Assembly: GCA_030145015.1 (NCBI GenBank)
Contig: JAQYWI010000005.1
Span: forward strand, 7,813-71,812
Direction: 5' to 3'
From: Desulfobacterales bacterium
GTDB taxonomy: Bacteria > Desulfobacterota > Desulfobacteria > Desulfobacterales > JAHEIW01
Length of the DNA stretch: 64,000 bases
Part shown: positions 17,787 through 26,185 of the stretch, piece after piece
Numbering within the stretch: position 1 is the stretch's first letter
Layout of the letters: the number at the start of each line of letters is the position of its first letter
Translations under genes and position numbers: made by a program
The notes under the pieces: model-generated
Told to the model about the DNA's origin: nothing
Database searches by the model: none
Seen by the model: the letters and a program-made list of their open reading frames with translations, nothing else

Positions 17787-18785
17787 TCATACCGGTAAAC
17801 GCATCAATTTTCTCACATTATTTTCAAATACCTTCTTTTTCCCCGCCTCAGGGATATCCATCTGCTCGATGGCATTTATGACCTGTCTGGTGGCCCGATC
17901 TCCCAGCTGACTGTCATAGGGCATATCCGTCCCGAACAAGAGGTGGTCACCGCCAAAGAAGCTATAGCCGCACATCAGCGCCGGGGTATTCCCGTATAGC
18001 GCCGTATCCGTGTAGAACATGCGGAAGTAGTCAAGCGGATGCCGGGTGAGGTTGGCCTCATATCTATACCCCATCCGCATTTCAGCATGCTCAGTCTGGG
18101 CTGCAATCCGATCCGCAAGATAGGGTACCATTGCACCGCAGTGATGAATCATCACCTTCAGATTGGCGAATTTCTCAAGTATGCCGCTAAATACCAAACG
18201 CGCCATCGCCACCGTCGTCTCATAAGGCCAACCGAATATGCGCGACACCAAATACTTTGACTCGCTCTCAACGGGATAGTCCGGCACTGTCCGCGCTCTT
18301 TGGGGATGAATAAAGATAGGCAGGTCATAGTAGGCCATCTTTTCGTAAAGCGGCATAAACTCTGGGGAGTCCAGCGGCTTGCCGTCTACGTCCGTAAATA
18401 CCTGCACTCCCCTGAATCTCAGGTCGGCTATGGCTCGATCAACTTCTTTTAGGGCCGCATCGATATCACTCATCGGCAGGCTGGCAATGGCAGCCACAAA
18501 CCGATCCGGATGTTTGAAGACCAGCTCGGCCATCTCATCATTTGCGATCCTGGCCAATTCAACTTTATCCTGCGGTTTAAGCCGGCCCCACGACTCTGAA
18601 GCTTCTAAAGCCAGTACCTGCATGAGACCGTCGTATTTATCCATAATCCTGAATCGAAGGTCCAAATCGGTTAATGACGGGAAACCGGCAATGTATTTGG
18701 AGATAAACAAATTCTGCGGTTGTTTATTACGGAGCACCTCTTCATACTTGGGTGGCATGATATGGGAGTAACTGTCAATTTTCAT
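17787..18785 (-). CDS. Amidohydrolase_2-family metal-dependent hydrolase/decarboxylase
   Basis: 332 residues of the ACMSD-like amidohydrolase superfamily (TIM barrel), whose members decarboxylate or hydrolyse aromatic and dicarboxylic acids. Seen: the N-terminal strand MKIDSYSHIMPPKYEEVL, the metal-ligand His in LPIFIHPQRA, VMIHHCGAMVPYLADRI, and the late Asp in HLLFGTDMPYDSQLG. The usual HxH motif reads YSH, so the first metal His is replaced by Tyr. It lies between the TRAP and branched-chain ABC genes on the same strand, 112 bases after the latter, and could process the imported compound. Confidence 0.82.
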   Translation of the reverse strand: MKIDSYSHIMPPKYEEVLRNKQPQNLFISKYIAGFPSLTDLDLRFRIMDKYDGLMQVLALEASESWGRLKPQDKVELARIANDEMAELVFKHPDRFVAAIASLPMSDIDAALKEVDRAIADLRFRGVQVFTDVDGKPLDSPEFMPLYEKMAYYDLPIFIHPQRARTVPDYPVESESKYLVSRIFGWPYETTVAMARLVFSGILEKFANLKVMIHHCGAMVPYLADRIAAQTEHAEMRMGYRYEANLTRHPLDYFRMFYTDTALYGNTPALMCGYSFFGGDHLLFGTDMPYDSQLGDRATRQVINAIEQMDIPEAGKKKVFENNVRKLMRLPV

Positions 18786-18897
18786 TTCTTTCTCAAACCT
18801 CCTCGTCTGATAAATTCAAGCTTGATAATTGTGCAGCCGCCTGCCGTGTACACCAACATCTTGTCGGTACTATCCCGGAAGCTGTGTTACAATCAAT

Positions 18898-19611
18898 TTA
18901 CGCCAGGTAGGTTTTCACCAAACCTGATTTTTCTTCTAGAATCTGCCTTTTTCCTTCTAAAACAATTCGCCCGCGTTGCAGCACATACCCATAGTCACAA
19001 TTCCATATGGCATAAGTTGCCATCTGTTCGGCAAGCAATATGGCCATACCCCCGTTCTTCAACTCAACAATAATGTCAAATACTTCTTTTATCGCTAAGG
19101 GCGCCAGACCCAAAGAGGGTTCATCGAGCATGAGAATTTTAGGCTTCGCCATGAGCGCTCTGGCAATTGCGAGAATTTGCAGCTCCCCTGCGCTCAACGT
19201 GCCTGCCAGCTGCCGTCCGTGCTCTTTGAGCAAAGAAAACTTATCCATAATTTCTTTAACTTCTTTATAGATGACGCGCTTTGACTCACGAAATAGTCTG
19301 GTGTAGGCCCCCATTATCAGGTTGTCTTCAACAGTCTGATCCAAGAAAAGTCTTCTGCCTTCGGGAACATGACAAATACCCGCTCTCACTATTTTGCTCG
19401 GCGCTAAATTATTAATAACATTGTCATTAAACTTAACCGTTCCTTCGGTCGGCTTTAGAATCCCCGAAATAAGGCTCAACAGGTCACTTTTGCCGGCACC
19501 GTTGTTACCCAGCAAAACCACCAGCTGGCCGGCGTTGATTTGAAGATTAATATCCTTCAAGATTCTTTGACCGCTTTCTGAAACCAGCCAGACATGGTCC
19601 AATCTAAACAT
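18898..19611 (-). CDS. Branched-chain-type ABC transporter ATPase (LivF-like)
   Basis: 237-residue cytoplasmic ATPase of the HAAT (branched-chain amino acid-type) ABC importer class. Walker A is GNNGAGKSDLLSLISG, the signature is LSAGELQILAIARAL, and Walker B is ILMLDEPSLGLAP. GICHVPEGRRLFLDQTVEDNL is typical of LivF. It overlaps the upstream permease-ATPase gene by 8 bases. In Desulfobacterota and aromatic degraders such importers often carry aromatic or other organic acids, so amino acids should not be assumed. Confidence 0.92.
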   Translation of the reverse strand: MFRLDHVWLVSESGQRILKDINLQINAGQLVVLLGNNGAGKSDLLSLISGILKPTEGTVKFNDNVINNLAPSKIVRAGICHVPEGRRLFLDQTVEDNLIMGAYTRLFRESKRVIYKEVKEIMDKFSLLKEHGRQLAGTLSAGELQILAIARALMAKPKILMLDEPSLGLAPLAIKEVFDIIVELKNGGMAILLAEQMATYAIWNCDYGYVLQRGRIVLEGKRQILEEKSGLVKTYLA

Positions 19612-21385
19612 CGACGTCCTCCTGAATCCCCAGATAGGCTTCGATTACAGCTTGATTATTTGTAATTTCAGCCGGCGATCCATCGGCAATCTTAACGCCG
19701 TAATTTAATACGGTAATAAAATCGGAGACATCGATAACAAATTCAACATGGTGTTCGATGAGCAGAATGCTGATACCCATATTGCTTATGTGGGATATTA
19801 ATTTGTGCAAAAAAAGCAACTCTTCACCGGATAGGCCTGCACCGGGTTCATCTAACAGGATGAGGGAAGGTTGAGGTCCCAAGGCCCGTGCGATTTCCAA
19901 AAATCTCTTGTGATTATGCCCCAGTGCTCCCGCCGGTGTTGACAAATGCGCTTTAAGTCCGACTAGGGTTGCTAATTTCTGCGCCGATTCTCTAATTCTT
20001 TCTTCATGACGCCGCGCCCTGGGAAGGTCGAAGGCCTTCGAAAGTGTGTTTGTTGGCTGGAAGTTGTGTAATCCAACCAAAATATTATCCAGAACGTTCA
20101 TTTCCGGGTATACGGAAATGTTTTGGAATGTCCTCCCGATTCCCAGCGTTGCTATTTTATGCGGCCGAAACAAAGTAATGTCCCGGTCTTTGAAAAAGAT
20201 TTGCCCTCCATCCGGTTTGTATGTCGAGGAGATCGTGTTTAAAAGTGTGGTTTTGCCCGAGCCATTCGGGCCGATCAAGCCGTGGATGCTTCCTTCCTTT
20301 ATGCTGAGACTGACATCATTTAGGGCGGTCAGCTCTCCAAAAGATTTGGAGACACCCAAAATCCTAAGAATTTCTCTATCGTGCTGAATTGAAATTTGAG
20401 GAGCGACAAGGGTACCCCCTTCCATACTCACTGAGCCGCGGCTTGCTTCCGGGATCTTTTTTTTTCGAAATCTGTCAGGCAGGCTAACCAGACCTTTGGG
20501 AAGCATTACAATACAAATAAGCAGTATGAAGCCGTACACCAGCAATTTGAATTCTTGAAATACATGCAGCGTTTCCGGAAGGAACAGCAATCCAACCGCA
20601 CCGAGAAACGGACCCCAGAATGACCCCATCCCGCCCACAATCACGACCAGGGAAAAAAAGAAGGAAATTTCAAGGGAAAAGCTGTCCGGGCTTACGTATC
20701 GGGTCAAATGCGCATACAGGGCTCCCCCGAGTCCGGCAAAAACACAACCGATAAAAAAAACCTGATACTTTAATTTGTATATATTAATTCCCAAAATACC
20801 GGCGGTGGATTGATTGCCGTGCATCGCAAGACAAATTCTGCCAAAATCCGATTCTGTCAAATTCCATGTAATCCAGGTTCCCATAATAAGCACCGCCGCA
20901 ATCAAATAGTAGTATTCGATCGGCGAGAATATCCATGAACCCAAAAAAGCGGGAGGAATATTTACAAGTCCTTCCGCGCCGTGACTTAAGGATTCAAAAT
21001 TGACCAGAGCCCTTTCAAAAATGATCGCAAAAGCGATGGTCACCATTGCCAGGTAGAACCCTTGGAGTCTGGCAGAAATCAAGCTCAGAAGAAGTCCCAC
21101 GACCCCTGCGACTCCCATGGCGGCCAAAAGCGCCAGGTAAAATGGCAAGCTATAGTCTACAATCAGGATTGCAGAAGTGTATGCACCGATCCCATAAACA
21201 GCTCCGAGTCCCAATAACGCCTGTCCGGCATAGCCTAAAATCAAACTTAGTCCGAGGCTCACCAGAGTGTAGATTTCCAGCAGTGCAATCAGATTGAGCC
21301 AGTAGGGATTCCGAATCAGGATGGGCACAATGATGACTGCGAAGGCGACGATCCTGACCGGGGTTATGAACCTCCTAAAATTCAT
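19604..21385 (-). CDS. Fused permease-ATPase (LivM-LivG) of branched-chain-type ABC importer
   Basis: 593 residues joining two normally separate subunits. Residues 1 to about 310 form the LivM-like permease (LGLSLILGYAGQALLGLGAVY, FYLAMVTIAFAIIFERALVNF, IVGGMGSFWGPFLGAV). After a charged linker (DRFRKKKIPEASRGSV) comes a LivG-like ATPase with Walker A GPNGSGKTTLLNTISS, a degenerate signature (LGHNHKRFLEIARAL) and Walker B LILLDEPGAGLSGEE. The frame is continuous with no sign of sequencing error. It abuts LivH upstream (sharing base 21385) and overlaps LivF downstream. Confidence 0.92.
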   Translation of the reverse strand: MNFRRFITPVRIVAFAVIIVPILIRNPYWLNLIALLEIYTLVSLGLSLILGYAGQALLGLGAVYGIGAYTSAILIVDYSLPFYLALLAAMGVAGVVGLLLSLISARLQGFYLAMVTIAFAIIFERALVNFESLSHGAEGLVNIPPAFLGSWIFSPIEYYYLIAAVLIMGTWITWNLTESDFGRICLAMHGNQSTAGILGINIYKLKYQVFFIGCVFAGLGGALYAHLTRYVSPDSFSLEISFFFSLVVIVGGMGSFWGPFLGAVGLLFLPETLHVFQEFKLLVYGFILLICIVMLPKGLVSLPDRFRKKKIPEASRGSVSMEGGTLVAPQISIQHDREILRILGVSKSFGELTALNDVSLSIKEGSIHGLIGPNGSGKTTLLNTISSTYKPDGGQIFFKDRDITLFRPHKIATLGIGRTFQNISVYPEMNVLDNILVGLHNFQPTNTLSKAFDLPRARRHEERIRESAQKLATLVGLKAHLSTPAGALGHNHKRFLEIARALGPQPSLILLDEPGAGLSGEELLFLHKLISHISNMGISILLIEHHVEFVIDVSDFITVLNYGVKIADGSPAEITNNQAVIEAYLGIQEDVDV

Positions 21386-22266
21386 TAGTATCTCGCACTC
21401 AAGGCTTTTCCAAAAAGGCCTGACGGCTTCAAAAGCAGCACGCTGATAAGAAACATTAACGCGATGGTGTCATGAAAGCCGGACCACAAAAGTCCGCTGG
21501 CCAGGGTCTCCGCAACTCCTAAAACCAGACCACCGATCAATGCGCCCAGACCGCTGCCCATTCCGCCGAGTGCCACCGCTGCAAAACCTTTAATGCCCAG
21601 AGGCAATCCAAGTTGGGCGTAGGCAAAGGTCATCGGAGCAATCAGGATACCCGCAGTTCCCGACAGACAAAAGCTAATGATAAAGGACAGGGTAATAATC
21701 AATCTGGTGTTGATACCGACAAGTTCTGCTGAGGTTTTGTCAAATGCGACCGCTCGAATGGATTTCCCGAGGACCGTGCGGGCTTGAAACCAGGCAAGAG
21801 ACATGATGATGGCCATCGCCAGGATAAACGTAAAAATTGCCTGGGGAGTAATACCGATACCCATGAAAAAGAAGGGGTCCTGACTGAAAAAAGAAGGGAA
21901 CGGAAGCGGCGTTGAGCCCCAAATGGAATTTGCCATATTGCGGATGACGATCCCCACAGCGACCGTACTGATGATCCAAGCGAGCGTGCCCTCCGATTTC
22001 AGCACGGGTCGAACCGCAATCTTCTCAAATAAGATCCCTAAAGTCGAACATACGATTCCCACACAAAAAAATGTCAGAAGTAGAGGAAGCCTCAAGATGA
22101 CATGAAATGTGTAGCCCAGCAGAGCGCCCAGCATGACAATTTCGCCCTGGGCGAAATTAAGAATCTTGATGGTCGTGAAAATGGTATGATAGCCCAGGGC
22201 GATAAACGCATAGATGGCCCCGATCGCCAAACCGCTGATGGTCAGTTGTATTGCTGTTTCGAAAAT
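21385..22266 (-). CDS. Branched-chain-type ABC permease (LivH-like), possible ATT start
   Basis: About 290-residue permease with the LivH pattern: IYAFIALGYHTIFTTIKILNF, QGEIVMLGALLGYTF, GFAAVALGGMGSGLGALIGG and a C-terminal LKPSGLFGK. The first ordinary start is TTG 22230, but the twelve codons before it translate to IFETAIQLTISG, which matches the normal LivH N-terminus, and an AGGAG site at 22274-22278 sits seven bases before an ATT codon at 22266-22264. I therefore place the start at ATT, with CTG 22245 or TTG 22230 as alternatives. Follows the binding-protein gene by 22 bases. Confidence 0.85.
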   Translation of the reverse strand: MFETAIQLTISGLAIGAIYAFIALGYHTIFTTIKILNFAQGEIVMLGALLGYTFHVILRLPLLLTFFCVGIVCSTLGILFEKIAVRPVLKSEGTLAWIISTVAVGIVIRNMANSIWGSTPLPFPSFFSQDPFFFMGIGITPQAIFTFILAMAIIMSLAWFQARTVLGKSIRAVAFDKTSAELVGINTRLIITLSFIISFCLSGTAGILIAPMTFAYAQLGLPLGIKGFAAVALGGMGSGLGALIGGLVLGVAETLASGLLWSGFHDTIALMFLISVLLLKPSGLFGKALSARY

Positions 22267-22288
22267 GTGCCGTCTCCTTTAAAAAGGG

Positions 22289-23473
22289 CTAATCTGCATC
22301 ATCAGGTCTGCTGAAAGCGCCCTCCGGAATCCACCCCGCAGAATAGGCCATTGTCATATCCTTTGCGTCTAAAGCTTCATGGTCAGAAGGGGAAAAAACG
22401 GTTTCTGCGGTCAGGCCCTTATATCTCAAATTCTCCATAGCAGCCTTTACCTTCATCTTTTCAACAGAGCCGGCTTTCTGCACGGCTTGGGCATAGATAT
22501 AAATCGCATCATAACTATGGGCGGAGTTGGATAGAATACTTGATCTATTTACTCCATATCGTTTGGTTATTTCATCCATGTACTTTTTTGCCCTTGCGGG
22601 AAGCGGATTTTTCTGATTAAAGGTAAAATTCTTGGTTAGCGCGCCCAGAAAGTTACCACCCACATCTCCCGCCAACTGCTTGAAAAACCTTGAGTTTGAG
22701 CCCGAACCCCCGTAAACGGGAAAATTCAGCCCCAGGGTGTGCATGTTTTTGGCAACGACCGCCAAATCCGGCCCTAATCCCCAGGCCAGGATAGCCGTGG
22801 CACCCGTCTGCTTGATTTTGAGGAGCTGGCCGGTCATATTCTTATCACCGATATTGTAAGACTCTATGGTTAGCGCAGTGAGGCCTTCTTTCTTCAGCAG
22901 CGGTAAAATCTCTGCCAGTCCGGATTTTCCATAACCTGAGGAATCATGGAGAATTGCCAGCTTCTGATGCCCCTTTTTTTTGACTGCATAATTTATCGCC
23001 GCCTCGGCCTCGATTTTTGAGTGAAAATTCGAACGAAATGTAAAAGGGTTCTTTTGCGGGTTAACGATAGCCGTCCCGGTTGCCAGCGTAAGGTTTAATA
23101 TTTTAGCTTCATTGATAACAGGAAGAATTGCAAAATTGACCGTGGTGAATGATGGGCCTAAAAGGACATCCACTTTTTTTGCGTATATCAATTCCCGGGC
23201 CGCGACAATGCCTTTCGGGGGGTTCGATTCATCGTCACGATAGGTGACTTCGATGGTCTTTCCCAGCAGGCCACCGTTATTATTTATTTCCTCAACCGCT
23301 AAATTGACACCTTCCTTGACAGAGGCGCCCAGGTCTGCCCCCCATCCGGTGAGTCCCGTCACAATCCCGACTCTGATCGTATCACTGGCCAGGGACGGGT
23401 TTATGTTGGAAAATAGGATCCAGCAGAATAGCAAAGCAAAAGCCATTGAGCAGGTAAAAAATGTCTTTTTCAT
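22289..23473 (-). CDS. Branched-chain-type ABC substrate-binding protein (LivK-like)
   Basis: 394-residue periplasmic protein with a signal peptide (MKKTFFTCSMAFALLFCWILF ending near SLAS). The type I binding fold is shown by IRVGIVTGLTGWGADLGASV, VNLAVEEINNNGGLLGKTIE, LLGPSFTTVNFAILPVINEA, KLAILHDSSGYGKSGLAEIL and SAHSYDAIYIYAQAVQKAG. It delivers an unknown ligand to the adjacent LivH/LivM-LivG/LivF complex. A decayed duplicate precedes it. Confidence 0.93.
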   Translation of the reverse strand: MKKTFFTCSMAFALLFCWILFSNINPSLASDTIRVGIVTGLTGWGADLGASVKEGVNLAVEEINNNGGLLGKTIEVTYRDDESNPPKGIVAARELIYAKKVDVLLGPSFTTVNFAILPVINEAKILNLTLATGTAIVNPQKNPFTFRSNFHSKIEAEAAINYAVKKKGHQKLAILHDSSGYGKSGLAEILPLLKKEGLTALTIESYNIGDKNMTGQLLKIKQTGATAILAWGLGPDLAVVAKNMHTLGLNFPVYGGSGSNSRFFKQLAGDVGGNFLGALTKNFTFNQKNPLPARAKKYMDEITKRYGVNRSSILSNSAHSYDAIYIYAQAVQKAGSVEKMKVKAAMENLRYKGLTAETVFSPSDHEALDAKDMTMAYSAGWIPEGAFSRPDDAD

Positions 23474-23493
23474 TATTTCCTCCTTTTATGAAT

Positions 23494-23790
23494 TCATTTG
23501 ATAAAAACGTGCCGTTTCCGGCCTAAACGATTGCATGTTCTTGGCGATGACCGCCACGATTCTGTTTGGCGGTTTGACGCATCATCTCGAAAAATGGCTT
23601 CTATTTTTCTTCCCAGCAGGCCCCCGTTGGCGTTAATTTCCTCAACCGCTAAATTGATGCCGTCCTTGGCCGCGGCGCCAAGGTCCGCCCCGTATCCTGT
23701 GAGGTTTGTTAAAACGCCAATTCTGATAATATCATCAGCAAAAGAGGACGTTATGTTCGCACGAAAAACCAGCACGACTATCAAAGACAA
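23494..23790 (-). pseudogene. Remnant of a duplicated LivK-like binding protein
   Basis: The first about 70 codons encode a signal peptide and IRIGVLTNLTGYGADLGAAA, then INLAVEEINANGGLLGRKIE, near-identical to the intact binding protein downstream. After RDDASN the frame is out of register; in the next frame the DNA reads RIVAVIAKNMQSF, matching VVAKNMHTL from the middle of the intact protein. About 170 codons have therefore been lost by internal deletion with a frameshift. It sits directly behind promoter P2 and would be transcribed first. Confidence 0.8.
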
Positions 23791-23942
23791 CGTGAAATGA
23801 TAATTGAGAGGTCTTTTTTCGAGTTTTTGTTCCCTTTCAATATTGATTTAGAAGAATTTACGGGGTTTAGCCCCCATAAGAAACTTTTCTTTAATAATTC
23901 AGAAGCGTTTCAACAATGCCCGCACAATTTTCGATAAAGTAA

Positions 23943-23959
23943 TGCAAAAATTATACAAA
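23943..23959 (-). promoter_or_regulatory. Sigma-54-like promoter P2
   Basis: On the minus strand reads TTTGTATAATTTTTGCA, predicted start near 23932, 142 bases before the pseudogene start. It should drive the branched-chain ABC operon and perhaps the amidohydrolase and TRAP genes beyond it, since no other strong promoter is seen between them. Confidence 0.6.
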
Positions 23960-24047
23960 TCATTAGATAAACTATTTTTTTATATTTTTTACAGATACTT
24001 ACAAATAAATTTGATCGGAAAACAGTCTGTATAAATGCCAATCAGGT

Positions 24048-24079
24048 GGTCAAATGCCCAACGAATCAGAATAAAACCC
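24048..24079 (-). promoter_or_regulatory. Tandem activator sites for promoter P2
   Basis: Primary site read on the minus strand is GGGCATTTGACC (24048-24059), ten of twelve bases matching the best palindrome, centred 121.5 bp upstream of the predicted start. The distal site GGGTTTTATTCT (24068-24079) is exactly 20 bp further out. Confidence 0.55.
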
Positions 24080-24214
24080 ACAAGACCCTTAAGATATTAA
24101 AAATTGCGAAGTATTTATGAATCCGAAGTATCATAGGCAGTTCTGCGATATATTGGGCACAGCGCTTTTTTTATCTCTCCGCGCTCGCGTATCAGCCTCC
24201 GACTTCAACCCCAT

Positions 24215-24246
24215 TGGTTTTATTCTAATAATTCGGGCATATGCCC
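24215..24246 (+). promoter_or_regulatory. Tandem activator sites for promoter P3
   Basis: Perfect palindrome GGGCATATGCCC at 24235-24246, centred 121.5 bp before the predicted start at 24362. The distal site TGGTTTTATTCT (24215-24226) matches the distal P2 site in eleven of twelve positions and is 20 bp upstream. Confidence 0.68.
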
Positions 24247-24334
24247 GCTTAATTCTGGCGAATTAATTTTTTTATAGAGCCGGATAATCGTATAAACATT
24301 CGAAAATATTACAGGTATTTATATCGTTCAGATG

Positions 24335-24351
24335 TTTGTATAATTATTGCA
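24335..24351 (+). promoter_or_regulatory. Sigma-54-like promoter P3
   Basis: TTTGTATAATTATTGCA, identical over all 17 bases to promoter P1, predicted start near 24362. Unlike P1 it is followed by a leader of about 126 bases containing a hairpin. Confidence 0.6.
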
Positions 24352-24369
24352 TGCCATGAGGCCTATAGC

Positions 24370-24416
24370 GGTTGTCAAAAAAACGTTGCGGTATTCAAAC
24401 GTTTTTTTCTACAACC
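24370..24416 (+). terminator. Leader hairpin, possible attenuator
   Basis: GGTTGTCAAAAAAACGTT (24370-24387) pairs with AAACGTTTTTTTCTACAACC (24397-24416) around a nine-base loop. It lies in the predicted 5' leader of the second ANL gene, just behind the start point. The T-rich descending arm resembles an intrinsic terminator, but the stem itself is AT-rich, so termination strength is uncertain. Confidence 0.5.
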
Positions 24417-24487
24417 ACTTATGCCGCCCTTCCGTATTATGGAAAGCGGTATAATACTTTTTTTAAATACAATTCAGCTGTTTCATA

Positions 24488-26077
24488 ATGAAAAACATTG
24501 CAGCCAATTTGAAGGCCTACGCGCATTTTTACCTGGGATTGCGGGGCTTTCTGCGTCAAAAGGTTTCTGTGGCAGAGGCCGAGGCCATTGTCCGACAGAA
24601 CATCGAACAAAGAGATACAAATTTCATGCGCCTGATGGAACGTGGAATTTTCGGCTATCGCAACAGCCCGTATCTGCCGCTGCTCAAATTGGCCGGTTGC
24701 GAGCTGGGTGACATCCGCAACCGGGTTGAAACCAGGGGGCTGGAAGCTACATTGCGGGAACTGCGGGATGCCGGGGTTTACGTAACCTTTGAAGAATTCA
24801 AAGGCCGCAAACCCATCGTGCGCAATGGAAAGGTATTCCAGGTCGAGCCCCGGCAATTTGATAATCCCTATTTGAGCCGTCATTATTATTCGACGACCGG
24901 CGGGACGACCGGGTCGGGCATCCGGGTTCGCATCGATCTGGATCATCTTGCGGCGGATGCGCCGCATATGGGACTGGTCTACCATATACACGGTGTCTTA
25001 AACACCCCTATGGCAATCTGGTTCGGCACGCTCCCGGATCCCACCGGAACGATTGCGACCCTCATGCGATCGCGCTGTGGATCGGTTCCTTTAAAATGGT
25101 TCTCACCGGTCGTGATGCAGGATTCGAAACCGCCTTTAAAGTATCGCCTCACCACCCAATTCACCGTTATCGCGGGACGAATGTCCGGCGTACCCATTCC
25201 CCGGCCGCAGCCGGTGAGCCTGGATCAGGCCGCCATCATTGCCCGCTGGTTGGCAAAGACGGCTTCGGTACACGGCGCCAGCCTGCTGGTGACTCATGTT
25301 AGCCAGGCCATGCGGGTATGTATAGCAGCGATGGAGGAAGAATTGGATCTGACCCATGTCACTATAATGGCGGGCGGGGAACCCCCTTCGCCTGCGAAAA
25401 TACGGATTATCAATCGCAGCGGTGCACGCTGGGTCCCTCTATATTTTTTTACCGAAGCCGGTGCTGTCGGCCTGGGATGTGCCCACCCGGTGGATGAAAC
25501 CGATGTGCATTTTTTAAAAGACTCCCTGGCGCTCATTCAATACCCCCGTCAGGTACCCGGATCAGAGACTACCGTTGAAGCCTTTAATTATACGTCTTTA
25601 TTACCCGCGGCCCCCAAGTTGCTTTTAAATGTCGAAAGCGACGACTACGGCATCCTTGAGACCCGCTCTTGCGGGTGCCCGTTTGAGACCTGCGGCTACA
25701 CCGAACACCTGCGAGAAATCCGCAGCTTTCGCAAACTCACCGGCGAAGGCGTCACCTTAATCGGCAGTGACATGCTGCACATTTTGGAAGAAGAACTCCC
25801 GGCCCGTTTCGGCGGAAGTCCGTTAGACTATCAACTGCTGGAGGAAGAGGATCAACAGGGCTTTACGCGCCTCAGCCTGCTGGTGCATCCCAGGATTCAG
25901 ATTACAGATGAATCGCAAGTCATCGCAACGGTTCTGGACGCTTTGAGGCGCCGCGGTGCGGGGCCTCAGGCCATTGGATTGTGGAAGCAGGCCGAGACCC
26001 TCAGAATCAAACGCCAGGAGCCCATTCTGACAGGGCGTGGAAAATTCATGCCGTTGCACCGCATAAAATCATCTTAG
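24488..26077 (+). CDS. Phenylacetate-CoA-ligase-like ANL enzyme, paralogue 2
   Basis: 529 residues, colinear with the copy at 11588 along its full length. The ATP loop STTGGTTGSGIRVRIDL, motif YFFTEAGAVGLGCAH, hinge GEGVTLIGSDMLHILEEELP and terminal PILTGRGKFMPL are all kept, as is ETRSCGCPFETCGYTEH. Substrate-pocket regions differ most (SPVVMQDSKPPLKYRLTT, IPRPQPVSLDQAAIIARWL). It is followed after about 108 bases by a NMT1/THI5-like binding protein, presumably delivering its acid substrate. Transcription from P3 is inferred. Confidence 0.8.
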   Translation: MKNIAANLKAYAHFYLGLRGFLRQKVSVAEAEAIVRQNIEQRDTNFMRLMERGIFGYRNSPYLPLLKLAGCELGDIRNRVETRGLEATLRELRDAGVYVTFEEFKGRKPIVRNGKVFQVEPRQFDNPYLSRHYYSTTGGTTGSGIRVRIDLDHLAADAPHMGLVYHIHGVLNTPMAIWFGTLPDPTGTIATLMRSRCGSVPLKWFSPVVMQDSKPPLKYRLTTQFTVIAGRMSGVPIPRPQPVSLDQAAIIARWLAKTASVHGASLLVTHVSQAMRVCIAAMEEELDLTHVTIMAGGEPPSPAKIRIINRSGARWVPLYFFTEAGAVGLGCAHPVDETDVHFLKDSLALIQYPRQVPGSETTVEAFNYTSLLPAAPKLLLNVESDDYGILETRSCGCPFETCGYTEHLREIRSFRKLTGEGVTLIGSDMLHILEEELPARFGGSPLDYQLLEEEDQQGFTRLSLLVHPRIQITDESQVIATVLDALRRRGAGPQAIGLWKQAETLRIKRQEPILTGRGKFMPLHRIKSS

Positions 26078-26185
26078 GAAGTGACAAAAGATGCACCCTC
26101 TGAAAAGGGACGTTCATTTCCAGGCGAGCTAATAGAAAAAACGAAATATACGAGCCAAATATAAGAATCGCCAGAGGAGGAAACT

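Noticed and set aside
17920..17931. GGGCATATCCGT resembling the activator palindrome
   Set aside because: Inside the amidohydrolase coding sequence, only one good half-site, and no promoter core at the expected distance.
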